Shown here: in pieces, positions 46,916 to 57,060 of the stretch | How the letters are laid out: each line of letters begins with the position of its first letter | How positions within the stretch are numbered: position 1 is the stretch's first letter | NCBI GenBank assembly: GCA_037974335.1 | Contig: CM075760.1 | Coordinates: 6,755,432-6,819,431, forward strand | Reading direction: 5' to 3' | Length of the DNA: 64,000 nt | Origin: Prionace glauca | Lineage: Eukaryota > Chordata > Chondrichthyes > Carcharhiniformes > Carcharhinidae | The notes under the pieces: model-generated | The model's input: only the letters and a program-made list of their open reading frames with translations | The model's database searches: none | What the model was told of the DNA's origin: nothing | Translations under genes and position numbers: made by a program

Positions 46916-47199
46916 ACATGACTTACATCTATAAATTCTCATCTTGAACATTTCAATTGAAATTCCAAGGCAAGCAGAGCTTTATGAGCAGAATGGTTCA
47001 GATTCCCATCCCCTTTAATGTGACCAAGTTGTTTCTGATTTCACTACAGAGGTTGTCTATTAAACAATGACTGAACACAGGAGGTGAATGTGAGAAGCTG
47101 AAGTTTCCAGTTGAAGAGGTTCCCAGTGTCTCTGAGCAGCTGAACTGGGGAAGCCTTTGGGGAGAGACTGTCCTGCTGCTATTTCCATTCCTGGTCACC

Positions 47200-47640
47200 A
47201 GGGGTCGCTGTAATACACCCAGGCGCTGCTCCGCCCAGTGTCACCTCTTGCCCACACCGGCCCAGCCGCTGCTCGTTAGCGGAACATCCGGGACTTGAAG
47301 AGAGGCGGGGCCAGCTGCCATATTGCCGTGACGTCACTGTCAGCCCCTCCCCCCCGTCGAGGAAAAAGCGACGGTTCAGAAATGTAGAAAATGAGAGAAA
47401 TTCCCACCCGGAAATCCCGCCGGGAGCGGAATTAAAATTAAATAAAATACATATTTTTATAAAGCGGCAGGTGGCGGAACCGCGCATGTGCTATAGTATT
47501 TTCCCAGAGCGCACCGCGCGGGGGTGATTGAAAAACAGACGCAATAAAAACAGAAACGATTTTCCCGAATGGAGAAGGAACCGAAAGTCTGACGGGTGAG
47601 GATGTGAATAATAATCATCAAGATTCAAAATATTAAAAGA
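47200..47640. promoter_or_regulatory. CpG-island-like promoter block in the V cluster
   Basis: GC- and CpG-rich sequence contains GAGGCGGGGCC, GCCATATTGCC, a TGACGTCAC CRE (about 47328), TCCCGCCGGGAGCGG and AGCGCACCGCGCGGGGG. CpG density is far above the flanks. No protein gene could be tied to it on either side; it could start a noncoding RNA or be a decayed housekeeping promoter. Confidence 0.55.
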
Positions 47641-47705
47641 TTAAAATGGAACTCCCTGGGCGCATGTGCGGGAGAGGATTTCAACCAGAGTGCAGCGCGC
47701 GGGAC

Positions 47706-47836
47706 GCCGTCTCCCCTGGCAACGCAAGATGGCGGCTGGACTTCTCCCCTGGCAACGCAAGATGGCGGCTGGCCGTCTCCCCTGGCAACGCAACATGGCC
47801 GCTGGCCGTCTCCCCTGGCAACGCGGGCGATGGGTG
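47706..47836 (+). repeat. Four-copy 33-bp array with YY1-like and RFX-half-site motifs
   Basis: Units at 47706, 47739, 47772 and 47805 share CTCCCCTGGCAACGCAA. Units 1 and 2 end AAGATGGCGGCTG (the classical YY1 core AAGATGGCGGC). Unit 3 has AACATGGCCGC and unit 4 is degenerate. CCTGGCAAC matches an RFX X-box half site. The period is about three helical turns. The array could bind proteins cooperatively on one DNA face. Confidence 0.85.
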
Positions 47837-48232
47837 TGATTGTGGTGCAGGCGCAGTGAGGTCTGCCTGCAGCCCATTGTCCAGATTGCCCCCCAGTGGA
47901 TGTGGTGGGGATGGTGCAGCAGATGCAGCAACAATCCTAGTTTCAATGGGGGGAGAGAAGTTGCAATGCTGCTCCCTGTTGTTCACTCCTCTCCCCAGTC
48001 TCAGCATTGCAGAGTGTTGCAAAATCAAAATGACAAAGGCAGCAGCTGTTGTAGTAATAACATCAAATTAATTAAACATGTGATAAACTGCAACAATAAA
48101 GACCCGCAATCCGATGCAGCAACATAAAATTGAAAGTCGCTCTTTCACAGATGATGCCCCAAGACCTCATCTTTCGCTAAAACTTGTAGAACCGTCAGTT
48201 TCCCCTGACACAGGTGACAGCTGGAGTTACAG

Positions 48233-48530
48233 GAAACGGCACAGTGGTTAACACTGTTACCTCTCAGCGCCAGGGACTCGGGTTCGATTCCTGGCTTGGT
48301 TCACTGTCCGTGTGTGGAGTTTGCACGCCCTCCCAGTATCTGCGTGGGTTTCCTCTGTGTGCTCCGGTTTCTTCCCACAGTCCGAAGGACGTTAGCTGTA
48401 TTTGCCGTGCTAAATTCTCCATCAGTGTACCCGAATAAGCGCCATGGTGTGGCGACTAGGGAATTTTCACAGTAACTTAATTGCATTGTGAATGTAAGCC
48501 TTACTTGTGAATAATAAACTTTACCTCAAA
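48233..48530 (+). repeat. HE1-related SINE with alternative tail
   Basis: CGGCACAGTGGTTAACACTG head, GGGTTCGATTCCTGGCTTGG, and a tail AATTTTCACAGTAACTTAAT ending AATAATAAAC, as at 22326-22590. Confidence 0.8.
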
Positions 48531-48710
48531 ATCTGCGCGTCTAGACACCACCATAAACCACAGCGCATTTAGTGCAAGAGGCGATGTGTGAATTACGGAA
48601 GCTGTAGAACAGAAACAGGCCTTCTGGACCAGAAACTCTGGGATCCATCTCCACTTCATGGATATAGAGGATGTGTTCCTTATCCGGTCACACAGGTTGG
48701 TGATCTAGAA

Positions 48711-48790
48711 CATAAGAACATAAGAACATAAGAAATAGGAGCAGGAGTAGGCCATCTGGCCCTTCGAGCCTGCTCTGCTTGTAAATTCTT
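48711..48790 (-). repeat. CR1-like 3' tail scrap
   Basis: GAACATAAGAACATAAGAA then GGAGCAGGAGTAGGCCATCT is the reverse of the young LINE tail. A second, longer scrap lies at 50842-50990. Confidence 0.8.
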
Positions 48791-48965
48791 CCAATAAGCC
48801 GAATGACAAGTGAAAAAACAGGAGAGTTTCCTGCAGGAGTTACTGCCGGGGGAAATGGAAACAACTGCCCGACTTTGTCAGGTATAATCACGGAGCAACC
48901 TAATGGGAACCTCTGGTTATCTAGCGCCACCTCAGGGCATGGTACCTGGTCCATGGCACCTACCG
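48790..48965 (-). other. Duplicated V-flank sequence
   Basis: About 170 bp corresponds in reverse to 56880-57040 downstream of V9 (shared CATGCCCTGA, GGCGCTAG, CTGCAGGAAACTCTCCTGTT-like blocks). In both places it lies 3' of a related V exon, so it is part of a duplicated V unit. A 126-codon open frame here is not supported as a gene. Confidence 0.55.
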
Positions 48966-49234
48966 TATTACTAACTGAAATGTTTTGCTGAGCCCAAATT
49001 GTCTGGTTGTTTTCTACAGTGACGGCGAAAGAGTTTGGGTCATCAAATTCTACAAATACTCCCATATTTATTCCCTATACTGCCACGTTGCTTTTTTTGG
49101 TGATATATTTTTAGTAATAAACCATTTATTGTAATTAATAGTTTGAGAATTTACGAGGATTTCAGGTTCCGTTTCAGATTCATTCCGATCACAATGTTTG
49201 CCTAATGTTCTGTTATGTTGAGTGCGACTCTAAC

Positions 49235-49810
49235 AGTTTTTGTACAGGTTCAGCCCAGCTCTGTGTCTCTGTGGGTCTCAGTGCGCAATAATACACCCCA
49301 GAGTCTGTCAGCTCTGTTTTAGACACTGTCAACGGGACGGTGCGGGTTGTATCATAGAACCCTACAGTGCAGAAACAGGCCCTTCGGCCCATCGAGTCTG
49401 CACCGAGCACAATCCCACCCAGACCCTATCCCCATATCCCTACACATTTACCTGCTAATCCCTCTAACCTACACATCCCAGGACACTAAGGGGCAATTTT
49501 AGCATAGCCAATGAACCTAACCCGCACATCTTTGGACTGTGGGAGGAAACCGGAGAACCCGGAGAAAACCCACGCAGACACGAGGAGAATGTGCAACCTC
49601 CACACAGGCAGTGACCCGAGCCGGGAATCAAACCCAGGACCCTGGAGCTGTGAAGCAACAGTGCTAACCACTTTGCTACCGTGCTCCGCTGCGAAACGGC
49701 CCCCAGGGGATCTCCCTGTGTTCCCAGTGAATTTATTTGTTTGCAGCAGATACTCCATAGTTTCACCAAGATTTCCCAGTTAAAGGGCTGCTCGGAATCC
49801 GGGAAACTAC
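49235..49810 (-). pseudogene. TCR V pseudogene split by an HE1 SINE (psi-V5)
   Basis: The minus strand has a good signal: heptamer CACAGAG (49267-49273), 23-bp spacer, nonamer ACAAAAACT. Then comes V sequence near identical to V9 (TTRTVPLTVSKTELTDSG, VYYCALRP). At about 49351-49683 an HE1 SINE interrupts framework 3. V sequence resumes beyond it (ACAGGGAGATCCCCTGGGGG, FR3/CDR2 region) and fades out near 49800 before the first Cys. It cannot make a receptor chain. Confidence 0.85.
49351..49683 (-). repeat. HE1-type SINE inside psi-V5
   Basis: Full-length on the minus strand: head GGTAGCAAAGTGGTTAGCAC, box B GGGTTTGATTCCCGG, tail ending GGGTTCTATGAT. It is among the better preserved copies, so insertion was fairly recent. 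Confidence 0.88.
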
Positions 49811-49965
49811 AATAAAGGCGGATTTTATAGAGAATGATACATTCAGCATCGCAGAAATAAAGCATCCGGGCAATTTAGTATTTTTATTATGTTCTAGTTA
49901 TATTAACAGTTCATGATCCAGGTCACAGATCTGATTCAGTGAGAGGAGGTGAGAGTGACTTTGCT

Positions 49966-50004
49966 GGTTTTTGTACGGGCTGACTGCGCCTCTGTAACAG
50001 TGTG
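49966..50004 (-). other. 23-bp-spacer recombination signal of V6
   Basis: Minus strand: heptamer CACACTG (49998-50004, one change from CACAGTG), 23-bp spacer, perfect nonamer ACAAAAACC (49966-49974). Confidence 0.9.
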
Positions 50005-50442
50005 GGGCTCAGCACACAGTGATACACGGCAGAGTCAGAGACACGGACCCCGGTGATATTTAATGGAGCAGTTTTCTTGACTTTGTCCAAATCAGCAGAA
50101 AACCGGTCAGGGAAATCTGGAGACCTTTCTCCGCCACTCGTGCCATATTTCTTCAATAAATATCTCGGAGCTTCCCCAGGATATTGGATGTACCAGAAAA
50201 GATAATTGTCTGTATATTTTGTTTCGTAACTGCAGTTCAATCTTACCGTCTGTCCTTCCCGAACCGTTAATTCAGGCGGCTCCTGGGAAACTGAATCTTG
50301 GCCACTGGTTCCTGTAACAACATATAGAATGTGTGAGAAATCTGTGAATAAAAATAACCCATAAAACGCACACTGAGGATTTGAGCTCAGACCCACCGGG
50401 CAACATGACCATTATTATCAGTAAAGCACACAGGGAACACAT
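50005..50442 (-). CDS. T-cell receptor V segment (V6), usable but with odd residues
   Basis: Leader exon 50397-50442 (MCSLCALLIIMVMLP, donor GTGGGT), an 85-bp intron, V exon 50005-50311 (acceptor GTTACAG). The mature domain starts TSGQDSVSQEPPE, with first Cys in RLNCSYET, core LFWYIQYPGEAPRYLL, and end VSDSAVYHCVLSP. Two conserved positions differ: Ile replaces Arg after WY, and His replaces Tyr in the YYC motif. The frame is open from ATG to the signal. The heptamer has one change, so recombination may be less efficient. A CRE-like TGATGTCA lies at 50595-50602, about 153 bp upstream. A decayed tandem relative (psi-V14) lies at 61.56-62.03 kb in the same orientation with similar flanks. Confidence 0.85.
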
Positions 50443-50841
50443 GGATCCTGATTGGAAGAAAAAGGCGACACTGTTTAAAATGTGTTGTTGTTTCTAGTCT
50501 TGTATCACAGAGTAAACTCAGGTCAGAGGCAGCTTCAATCATTGGGAAACTGGGGGCCGGTTATCAGTGCTATCATTGGCTGGTGTCTCAGCTCTGATGT
50601 CAGCAGTGGACCAATCGCTGTGAGTGAAAGGTTTAATAGGGCTGACACTCACCAATCACATTCCGTCCCTGGCTGTGGGTGTCGACACTTCCTCCCTCTT
50701 TCTCTCTCTCACATTTTCCCTCATTCTGTATGTTCCTTGGTTTAACTCGTTTTCCTCCGAACTCATTGTGAAAATATTTCTTTGGATAGATTTTTCTTTC
50801 TAATTAATGCGGAAAATTAAATATTTTATCATCGATCTAAT

Positions 50842-50990
50842 AAGAACATAAGAACATAAGAAATAGGAGCAGGAGTAGGCCATCTGGCCCTTCGAGCCTG
50901 CCCCGCCATTCAATAAGATCATGGCTGATCTGTCGTGGCTCAGTTCCACCTTCCCGCCCTCTCCCCATAACCCTTAATCCCTAATGAACA
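50842..50990 (-). repeat. CR1-like 3' end scrap
   Basis: The reverse of the young LINE 3' end, including CATAAGAACATAAGAAATAG and GATCATGGCTGATCTGTCGT. Only the last 150 bp are present. Confidence 0.85.
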
Positions 50991-50999
50991 TATACTAAT

Positions 51000-51490
51000 G
51001 AGTGCATCTAGAGCATGACAATAAATAATAATGAGGTGTTTTATGAATATGGGATAAGAAGTCACAGAACTCCACATCGACCTACGGTTTCACCGGAGTT
51101 ACTCTTGTCCCGGGAAAGGACAGATTTCAGTCATTATTTCTACTCAAGGAACTTTAGAATGGGACAACACTGGAGCTGAATTTCACAACAGATCACTTTG
51201 GAAATGTGTCGCCTTACAGCTAGGCACCTGATCCAGAACGATGATGAGTACAAATTAATGAAGTTATTCACCCCGGAAAGCTGCGTGTTTGTGTGTATTG
51301 GATTAGAAAGTAATTGAGTTTGATCCGGGAGTAATCTGAGCGCCAAATGTCACATTTCTCAACAGTGACGATCGTTAACCTCAGCGAGGGAATACAATTC
51401 AGACCGGGGCTGTGTTGTGGTCTTAATTCTCTGTATATGTCGACAAGATGCAACACTTTTTTATACAGAACCATTGATGATGTGAACTTA
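51000..51490. other. V6-V7 spacer, no gene recognised
   Basis: No repeat, RNA or V sequence could be supported here. Confidence 0.4.
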
Positions 51491-51494
51491 CACC

Positions 51495-51533
51495 GGTTTT
51501 TGTATGAGGTCCGTGGGAGCCTTATTCACTGTG
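51495..51533 (-). other. 23-bp-spacer recombination signal of V7
   Basis: Minus strand: perfect heptamer CACAGTG (51527-51533), 23-bp spacer, perfect nonamer ACAAAAACC (51495-51503). Confidence 0.95.
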
Positions 51534-52014
51534 GGTCTCAGTGCACAGTAATACACGGCGCTGTCTGTCATCTTCAAACTTTTCATGGACAAGTGAAAAG
51601 TGCTTTGTTTCAGGCTGAGATTCCCGCTGAAATGCTCAAAGCCGGGAGCCGTCTCGTTAAACCCATAACTATCGGCTCTGAGCAGATACTGAGGAGCTCG
51701 GTGTGGATACTGGCGATACCAGAACAGGCTATAGCTTGTAGCTGAACTCGATACAGAGTAATTGCAGGATATTGCTGAATCTTCACCCTCGGCTGTTTCA
51801 ACTCTTGGTTTCAACTGGGACACCGAGTCTCCGTTACTCATCTCTGAAGATAAAGAGCAGACACACAGTGGGTTAGGATTAAGAGGAAGACAATAATCAA
51901 ACAGCGATGGGAAAAGGAGATTGCAAAAGGATTACGATGTACTTTTGGAAGATTCCAGTTTCACTGACCTGCGATTAGGACAATAACCAGAGTTAGAAAT
52001 ATTTTCACCCTCAT
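51534..52014 (-). CDS. T-cell receptor V segment, TRAV/TRDV-like (V7)
   Basis: Leader exon 51969-52014 (MRVKIFLTLVIVLIA, donor GTCAGT), intron 125 bp, V exon 51534-51843 (acceptor TATCTTCAG). Mature start EMSNGDSVSQLKPRVE, first Cys in AISCNYSV, core SLFWYRQYPHRAPQYLL, end MTDSAVYYCALRP. The frame is open from ATG to the signal, which is a perfect consensus in both heptamer and nonamer, so this is one of the most recombination-ready V segments in the window. CDR1 is long and Ser-rich (SVSSSATSYS). An inverted CCAAT box (CATTGGCTGG) lies about 95 bp upstream. It ends in CALRP, like V9 and psi-V5, and belongs to the same broad group. Confidence 0.92.
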
Positions 52015-52329
52015 GGTTCCAGACTGAACTCCAGGAACAGAAACACGAATCTCTGGCTATAACCGATTTGGAATGTGAGAATTTGAAAGAGAAGGAGTAT
52101 GCCATACCATTGGCTGGGGTTTATTTCTCCTCCCATTTTATATGGGTCAATAGAAACTTTCTGAAGAAGGAGGCCGTGATGTTTTGTAAGTGATCACAGA
52201 ACGCCCTCCCGTGGACAGTACAACCGCATCAGAAACAGACACAGAACCAAGAGCCCAGACAGATACACTCCGAGAAACATAGAGGCACAGAAATATCCAG
52301 TAACAGCTACAATTCTGGCCAAGTGGAAA

Positions 52330-52787
52330 CATCCACTCCACATCCACCCTGTTAACAGCTCTTACGGTTTGAAAGGTTTTAATAAAGTTACCTCTTTCTC
52401 TTCTAAACTCCAGTGGATGCAACCCAGCATCACCATTCTTTCTTTGTAAAATAACCTACTCATTCTGGTAATAGTTTTACAAACCTTCGAATATTTTCTA
52501 AAGCATTACCATTCGATAAGGAGGCAAGTATTGTGCACAATTCTCCAAATATGGTCTCACAAATGCCCTGTATAACGGAAACATGCCCTGCCTATTTTTG
52601 CAATACATTCCCTCATAATAAGTGATAACATTCTATGTTATTTTCTAATTAATTGCTGTACTTGCACACTAACCCCTTGTGATTTCTGGACCAGGACAGC
52701 CAAATTCATTTATACCTCAGAGTTTCGTGATCGCTCGCCATTTACATATTAATCTTCTTTCATTTTCAGCATACCAAAATTGAGAAC
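52330..52787 (-). repeat. Old CR1-like LINE fragment
   Basis: Minus-strand post-RT and RT C-terminal traces (plus strand TTCTAAACTCCAGTGGATGC, CAAATATGGTCTCACAAATG). It is cut at the right by the Penelope-like element. Confidence 0.6.
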
Positions 52788-53339
52788 TGGCGCTACGACA
52801 ACGGATGAATGAACATCGCTCGACAATCACCAGGCAAGACTGTTCCCTTCCTGTTGGCGAACACTTCAGCTGTCACGGGCATTCGGACCCTGATCTTCGG
52901 GTAAGCATTCTCCAAGGCGGCCTTCATGACACACGACAGCGCAGAGTCGCTGAACAGAGACTGATAGTCAAGTTCCGCACACATGAGGACGGCCTCAACA
53001 GGGATCTTGGGTTCATGTCGCATTATCTGTAACCCCCGTGACTTGCCTGGGTTTGCAACATCTCACTAACTGTACTGTCTGGAGACAATACACATCTCTT
53101 TAACCTATGTTTAATGCTATCTCCACTCACATTGTCTGCACATTTAAGACTTGAATAGCAGGTTAGCTGTAAAGACTCGCATTCTAATCAGTATTCTGTA
53201 AACTGTGTGTGTCTTTATATGCCCTTCTCTGATCAGAACTTTCCACAAACCTGACGAAGGAATAGCGTTTCCGAAAGTTTGAGTGTTTACTAGTACATAA
53301 ACTGGTTGGACTTTAGCCTGGTGTTGTAAGAATTCTTCC
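52788..53339 (+). repeat. Penelope-like retroelement 3' end with GIY-YIG tail
   Basis: An open stretch encodes the C-terminal part of a GIY-YIG-like domain: LRQRMNEHRSTITRQDCSLP, then GEHFSCHGHSDPDLRVSILQ and VAEQRLIVKFRTHEDGLNRD. A tail of about 300 bp follows, with CCTGACGAAGG, TTTCCGAAAG and GGTTGGACTTTAGCCTGGTG. It ends against V pseudogene sequence at 53340. The copy is 5'-truncated and appears fairly well preserved in this part. Confidence 0.75.
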
Positions 53340-53516
53340 TGCACTGGTACCGTCAGCAGGCCTGGAAAGCTCCAGTGTACATGGTTCTTGATAAAAATAA
53401 CAAGACTACAAAGCTAACGATCAGTTATACCGTGACCTCCGATAGCGTCATGTATTCCTGTGCTATGAAGCCCATACTGCTACAGAGATATGACGCATGC
53501 CGTACAAAAACCCCAC
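53340..53516 (+). pseudogene. TCR V fragment cut by a Penelope-like element (psi-V8)
   Basis: The plus strand begins in framework 2 (HWYRQQAWKAPVYMVLDKNN), continues to TISYTVTSDSVMYSCAMKP, and has a degenerate signal: CATACTG, a 24-bp spacer, then a perfect ACAAAAACC. The 5' half of the V exon and the leader are missing; Penelope-like sequence takes their place. Confidence 0.75.
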
Positions 53517-53549
53517 ATTGGCAGTTCCAGTTAGGTGCCAGCAGGGCGC

Positions 53550-54640
53550 GCTCACGCGCCCCTAATTCAGATTCCACAGTGAGAGTGCCAGAGATTCATC
53601 GAATTACAACAAAACAACAACTGATGTGCTACAGTTTCACAGTTACATTAGTTGATGATTTTAACTTACATTTGCAATGGACACAACATTGACAAATCGG
53701 TCTGAGATTCCGTAACTCCCTTGTTTTGATTTTCAATGCGTTTCTCTGCCCATTTGTTCCTAACTGTTCTTGCCTTTCCTGGTTTATGGAAATTGTGCGC
53801 ATTTCCCTTTCCCAGTCTTTAACGTAAACATTTAAAGCTTTTTCTGTTACCTTGTACATTAATTCAGAACCTCTCTAATACAGCTGCTCAGCTTCCCATC
53901 CGCATCACTGTTAAAGATTTTGCAAAGTATTGAATCATTTACGAACACTGACACTCCTGGTCCGAGTCTACTGGTCCGCAATGTGGAATGAACATTTGGC
54001 TACCACTGTTACAGAGAGGCAAGGTTGTAGAATTCCAATGTGACATTATTATTGAGTTCAATTCTCTCCAGACCAGGACTACCTGTGACTACACTATCTA
54101 TGGTAGCCCCGCCCACAGGTTTCCTGTGCTGTTCTCACCCTGATCTGTCTCACCTGCGTTGTTTTATTAGAGCTTTTATTGGAGATATTGATCTTTTCTG
54201 CTTTCCCCTGCTTGGCACTCTTTTGATCAGCAGTCATGGGGAGGCAACCTATATTCCCACTCTGAAAGAGGGTTTCTCACATTGCAAAGTTAGAAATTGA
54301 GGGAGCATCGTATGGAAATATCTTAGACCATTCATTATTCTATCACTTCTAATGAAGTCGATGTCTCAACTTAGAAAAAAAAATCCTTCCCCACCATACT
54401 TTCCCATACAGGATTCAAAACAAACTCCTTGCCATGTTGTTGTGAGGATGGATATTGTCATTCTCCATGTTAGAACAAAGCCATCAACGCTCAGGGGATC
54501 AGTCGGTTCCTGAAATGACAGTTGAAGGGGAAAGTAATCCCCTGTCGCCGGATGACCAAATTCACTTTATTCCTTTCATCTCTCGGCCAATTGTATGAAT
54601 TGTAAATGAAGGAGCTATGAGATCATTGGTTGCATTGAAG
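53550..54640. other. Spacer, no gene recognised
   Basis: AT-rich sequence with short frames. No repeat family assigned. Confidence 0.4.
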
Positions 54641-54654
54641 TACATAGAAACTTG

Positions 54655-54720
54655 AAGCTGATTGGACGTCACCTGATGACATTTTCAGCAGTAAACCAAT
54701 CAACAGGGGCCCGGATATGA
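54655..54720 (+). promoter_or_regulatory. V9 promoter with CRE-like element
   Basis: GATTGGACGTCACCTGATG (GACGTCA core near 54666) and a downstream CCAAT box (AAACCAATCAAC, about 54692) lie 100-140 bp upstream of the V9 leader ATG. Confidence 0.55.
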
Positions 54721-54800
54721 CTCGATCTTTTCCACTCTTGACTAAAAAAACTTCAGATTCAACCCGTTCTGGTCAAATTCGCCGCGAGCTCTCTACAAAC

Positions 54801-55709
54801 ATGTCTCATTTTACTCTGCATTTATTCCTCACAGCGGCAGCGCTTTTAACCGGTAGGTTCACAAATGGATCCACGCTGTGCTACACATCTTTGCCATGCA
54901 TTATATTCTATCCTGCGCTTCGCTCAGTGCGAGGGGCAGGGGTGAGTGGTCAGGGAATAGATTGAACTCAACATTGAAAAATTATCAGGATCTCGCTGGT
55001 CTCAGTACTGAACACTGTTGGGATTAGGCACAAATTCCCCATGGAATGAGAGAGAATGAGTTGGTCTGAGGTTGAAGCTCATCTGATACCAGTGAATAAC
55101 TTTGGCAAATACCACACTTCAAACAGACAGACCGTGAGCTGTTTCCAGTTACAAGAATTGAAGGCGAGGAACTGATCTCGTGAGAAAGAGCAGAATATTT
55201 GTGATAGAAGCTTTATTTAATCGCCACAACCACCTCCCCTTCCCATCCGCTGAACTGTGAAATATATTTTTGTTGTGCTTTGCGATTTCTTTTTGAGATT
55301 ATTGCTCAAGAATACGGCATATTCTAGTGGGGGGTGCGGGTAGGTGGGGGAGACAGAGTAAAGTCGCATTATTTAGTTTAATATTTCTTTGCTTCCTCAC
55401 AGGACATTGTGAAGGAGATTCTGTTTCACAGACAACGGCTGCAGTCACCGTCACTGAAGGAGATGTTGTTCAGTTACTCTGTAATTACACAGTTACAAGT
55501 GATAGCATTCCTTATTTATTCTGGTACCGACAGCATTCCAGCGGGTCCATGGAGTTTCTGCTGAAGAGGAATAGATACAGCGACAAAACAGAGACATCCC
55601 CAGGGGACCGTTTTACAGCGGAGCTCAATGAAACAACCCGCACCGTCCCGCTGAAAGTGTCTAAAACAGAGCTGACAGACTCCGGGGTGTATTACTGCGC
55701 ACTGAGACC
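54801..55709 (+). CDS. T-cell receptor V segment, TRAV/TRDV-like (V9)
   Basis: Leader exon 54801-54852 (MSHFTLHLFLTAAALLT, donor GTAGGT), intron 550 bp, V exon 55403-55709 (acceptor CTTCCTCACAG). Mature start HCEGDSVSQTTAAVT, first Cys in LLCNYTV, core YLFWYRQHSSGSMEFLL, end TDSGVYYCALRP. The frame is open from ATG to the signal. Heptamer CACAGAG has one change and the nonamer is ACAAAAACT. It is one of two usable plus-strand V segments. Close relatives are psi-V5 (49.3 kb, minus) and the intron remnant at 46.5 kb (minus), so this V unit has been copied in inverted orientation. Confidence 0.9.
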
Positions 55710-55748
55710 CACAGAGACACAGAGCTGGGCTGAACCCGTACAAAAACT
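55710..55748 (+). other. 23-bp-spacer recombination signal of V9
   Basis: Heptamer CACAGAG (55710-55716), 23-bp spacer, nonamer ACAAAAACT (55740-55748). Confidence 0.92.
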
Positions 55749-55769
55749 CTCAGAGCCTCACGCAACGTA

Positions 55770-56879
55770 ATGGATCAGAGTGAGTCTGAAATGAAACCTG
55801 AAATCGTAGCGATTTCTCAATCTTTACTGAGAATATTTTTATGAATAACAAATATATTGCAAAATTAAAACATCGAGACACTTAAAAGAATGAGCTTGAG
55901 AATATTTTTGTAAGTTTTAATGTCCCGAAGTGTTTTATGTAATAAACACAGCAGCTATTTTTGGACTCACAATGATATTATTTCATTCAGTAATATTGTA
56001 GTGCTCTGGCTGTGTCAGTCATTGTGATTGGTGAACACATACCGAACAGGATGTTTCTCTTGCTGTTTTTGGAAACAGTGACCATGTGGCACCTCCACCT
56101 GAGAGGGAAGACGGTACCCCAGATTTAACAGGTCATCGAGAGGCTGACAGCTCTGACGGTGCAGCATTTCTAAACACTGCGCTGTCTCCTCGGTAAGTTC
56201 CCGGAGTGTTGTTCCGGATAGACTGCCGGTTTCTCCTGGAGGGGAAAGAATCTGTGAAGGGACTGGAGACAGAATCCAGGAAGTCCCAGTGCGTGGTGAC
56301 CATTCATTAACCTATTCTGGAAAAAAAACAAACTGAAATAACGGAAATGAAATTAAAAATAAACATTATCGGTTCCCCTGGAAACAGAAAGACAATGAAC
56401 GCAACCTGTACAAACAGGTATCCCTCGAAAAACGAGATCGAACTTTTACTGATGTAGCGCCTTTCACAGACTCCAGAGGTCAAATGGGACTTGCGAACCG
56501 AAGGAATTTCATTTTCATTATAGTTGTTGTGGTTCAAACTTCATCACCGCAGGAGGCAGTGGAAATGTTTAATTCTCAATCAGAAATTCTCGTCACTCTG
56601 ACCCTGGAGTAAAGGGAATGGGGAATTTAAGTATGTGCCGGTTACATTGAACTTGTCACAAATTTGAACCAAATAATGGACACCTTTCTCTCTCTCTCTT
56701 TCCTCCCATCCTCACTCTTTCTCTTTCTGCTACATTGAGGAGCCATATTGAGGATCCATACTGCCCTAAACGTCGTACTCAGACTACCGAGTGACATTAG
56801 AATACAATGCTCTATAGAGATCACTCTCTAATCTCCTGTCCGCCCAGCATCACCCTCCCCCTTCATTCCTCCAGGCATC
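55770..56879. other. V9 downstream spacer, no gene recognised
   Basis: No repeat or gene called. Duplicated V-flank sequence starts at about 56880. Confidence 0.4.
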
Positions 56880-57060
56880 ATGCCCTGACGTGGCGCTAGG
56901 TGACTACAGACTTCCATTACATTGCTCCATAATTCTGCCTGACAAATTACTGCAGTGGCTTTCATTACCTCCTGCAGTATGTGTGAGCAGGAAACTCTCC
57001 TGTTCTCACTACCTGCCATTAAGCATACTGGAAGAATTCAGGCCCTGATATTCAACATTT
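56880..57060 (+). other. Duplicated V-flank sequence
   Basis: Counterpart of 48790-48965 in opposite orientation. It lies about 1.2 kb 3' of V9, versus about 0.3 kb 3' of psi-V5. Confidence 0.5.

Noticed and set aside
47641-48071. Long overlapping frames on both strands with an 11-residue repeat (VSPGNARWRLA)
   Set aside because: The repeat unit is 33 bp, divisible by three, so any frame gives a repeated peptide. No homology, and opposing frames are equally open.
48688-49065. 126-codon minus-strand frame (MGVFVEFDDPNSFAVTV...)
   Set aside because: Part of it is duplicated V-flank sequence and its end runs into a LINE tail. No recognisable domain and no splice support.
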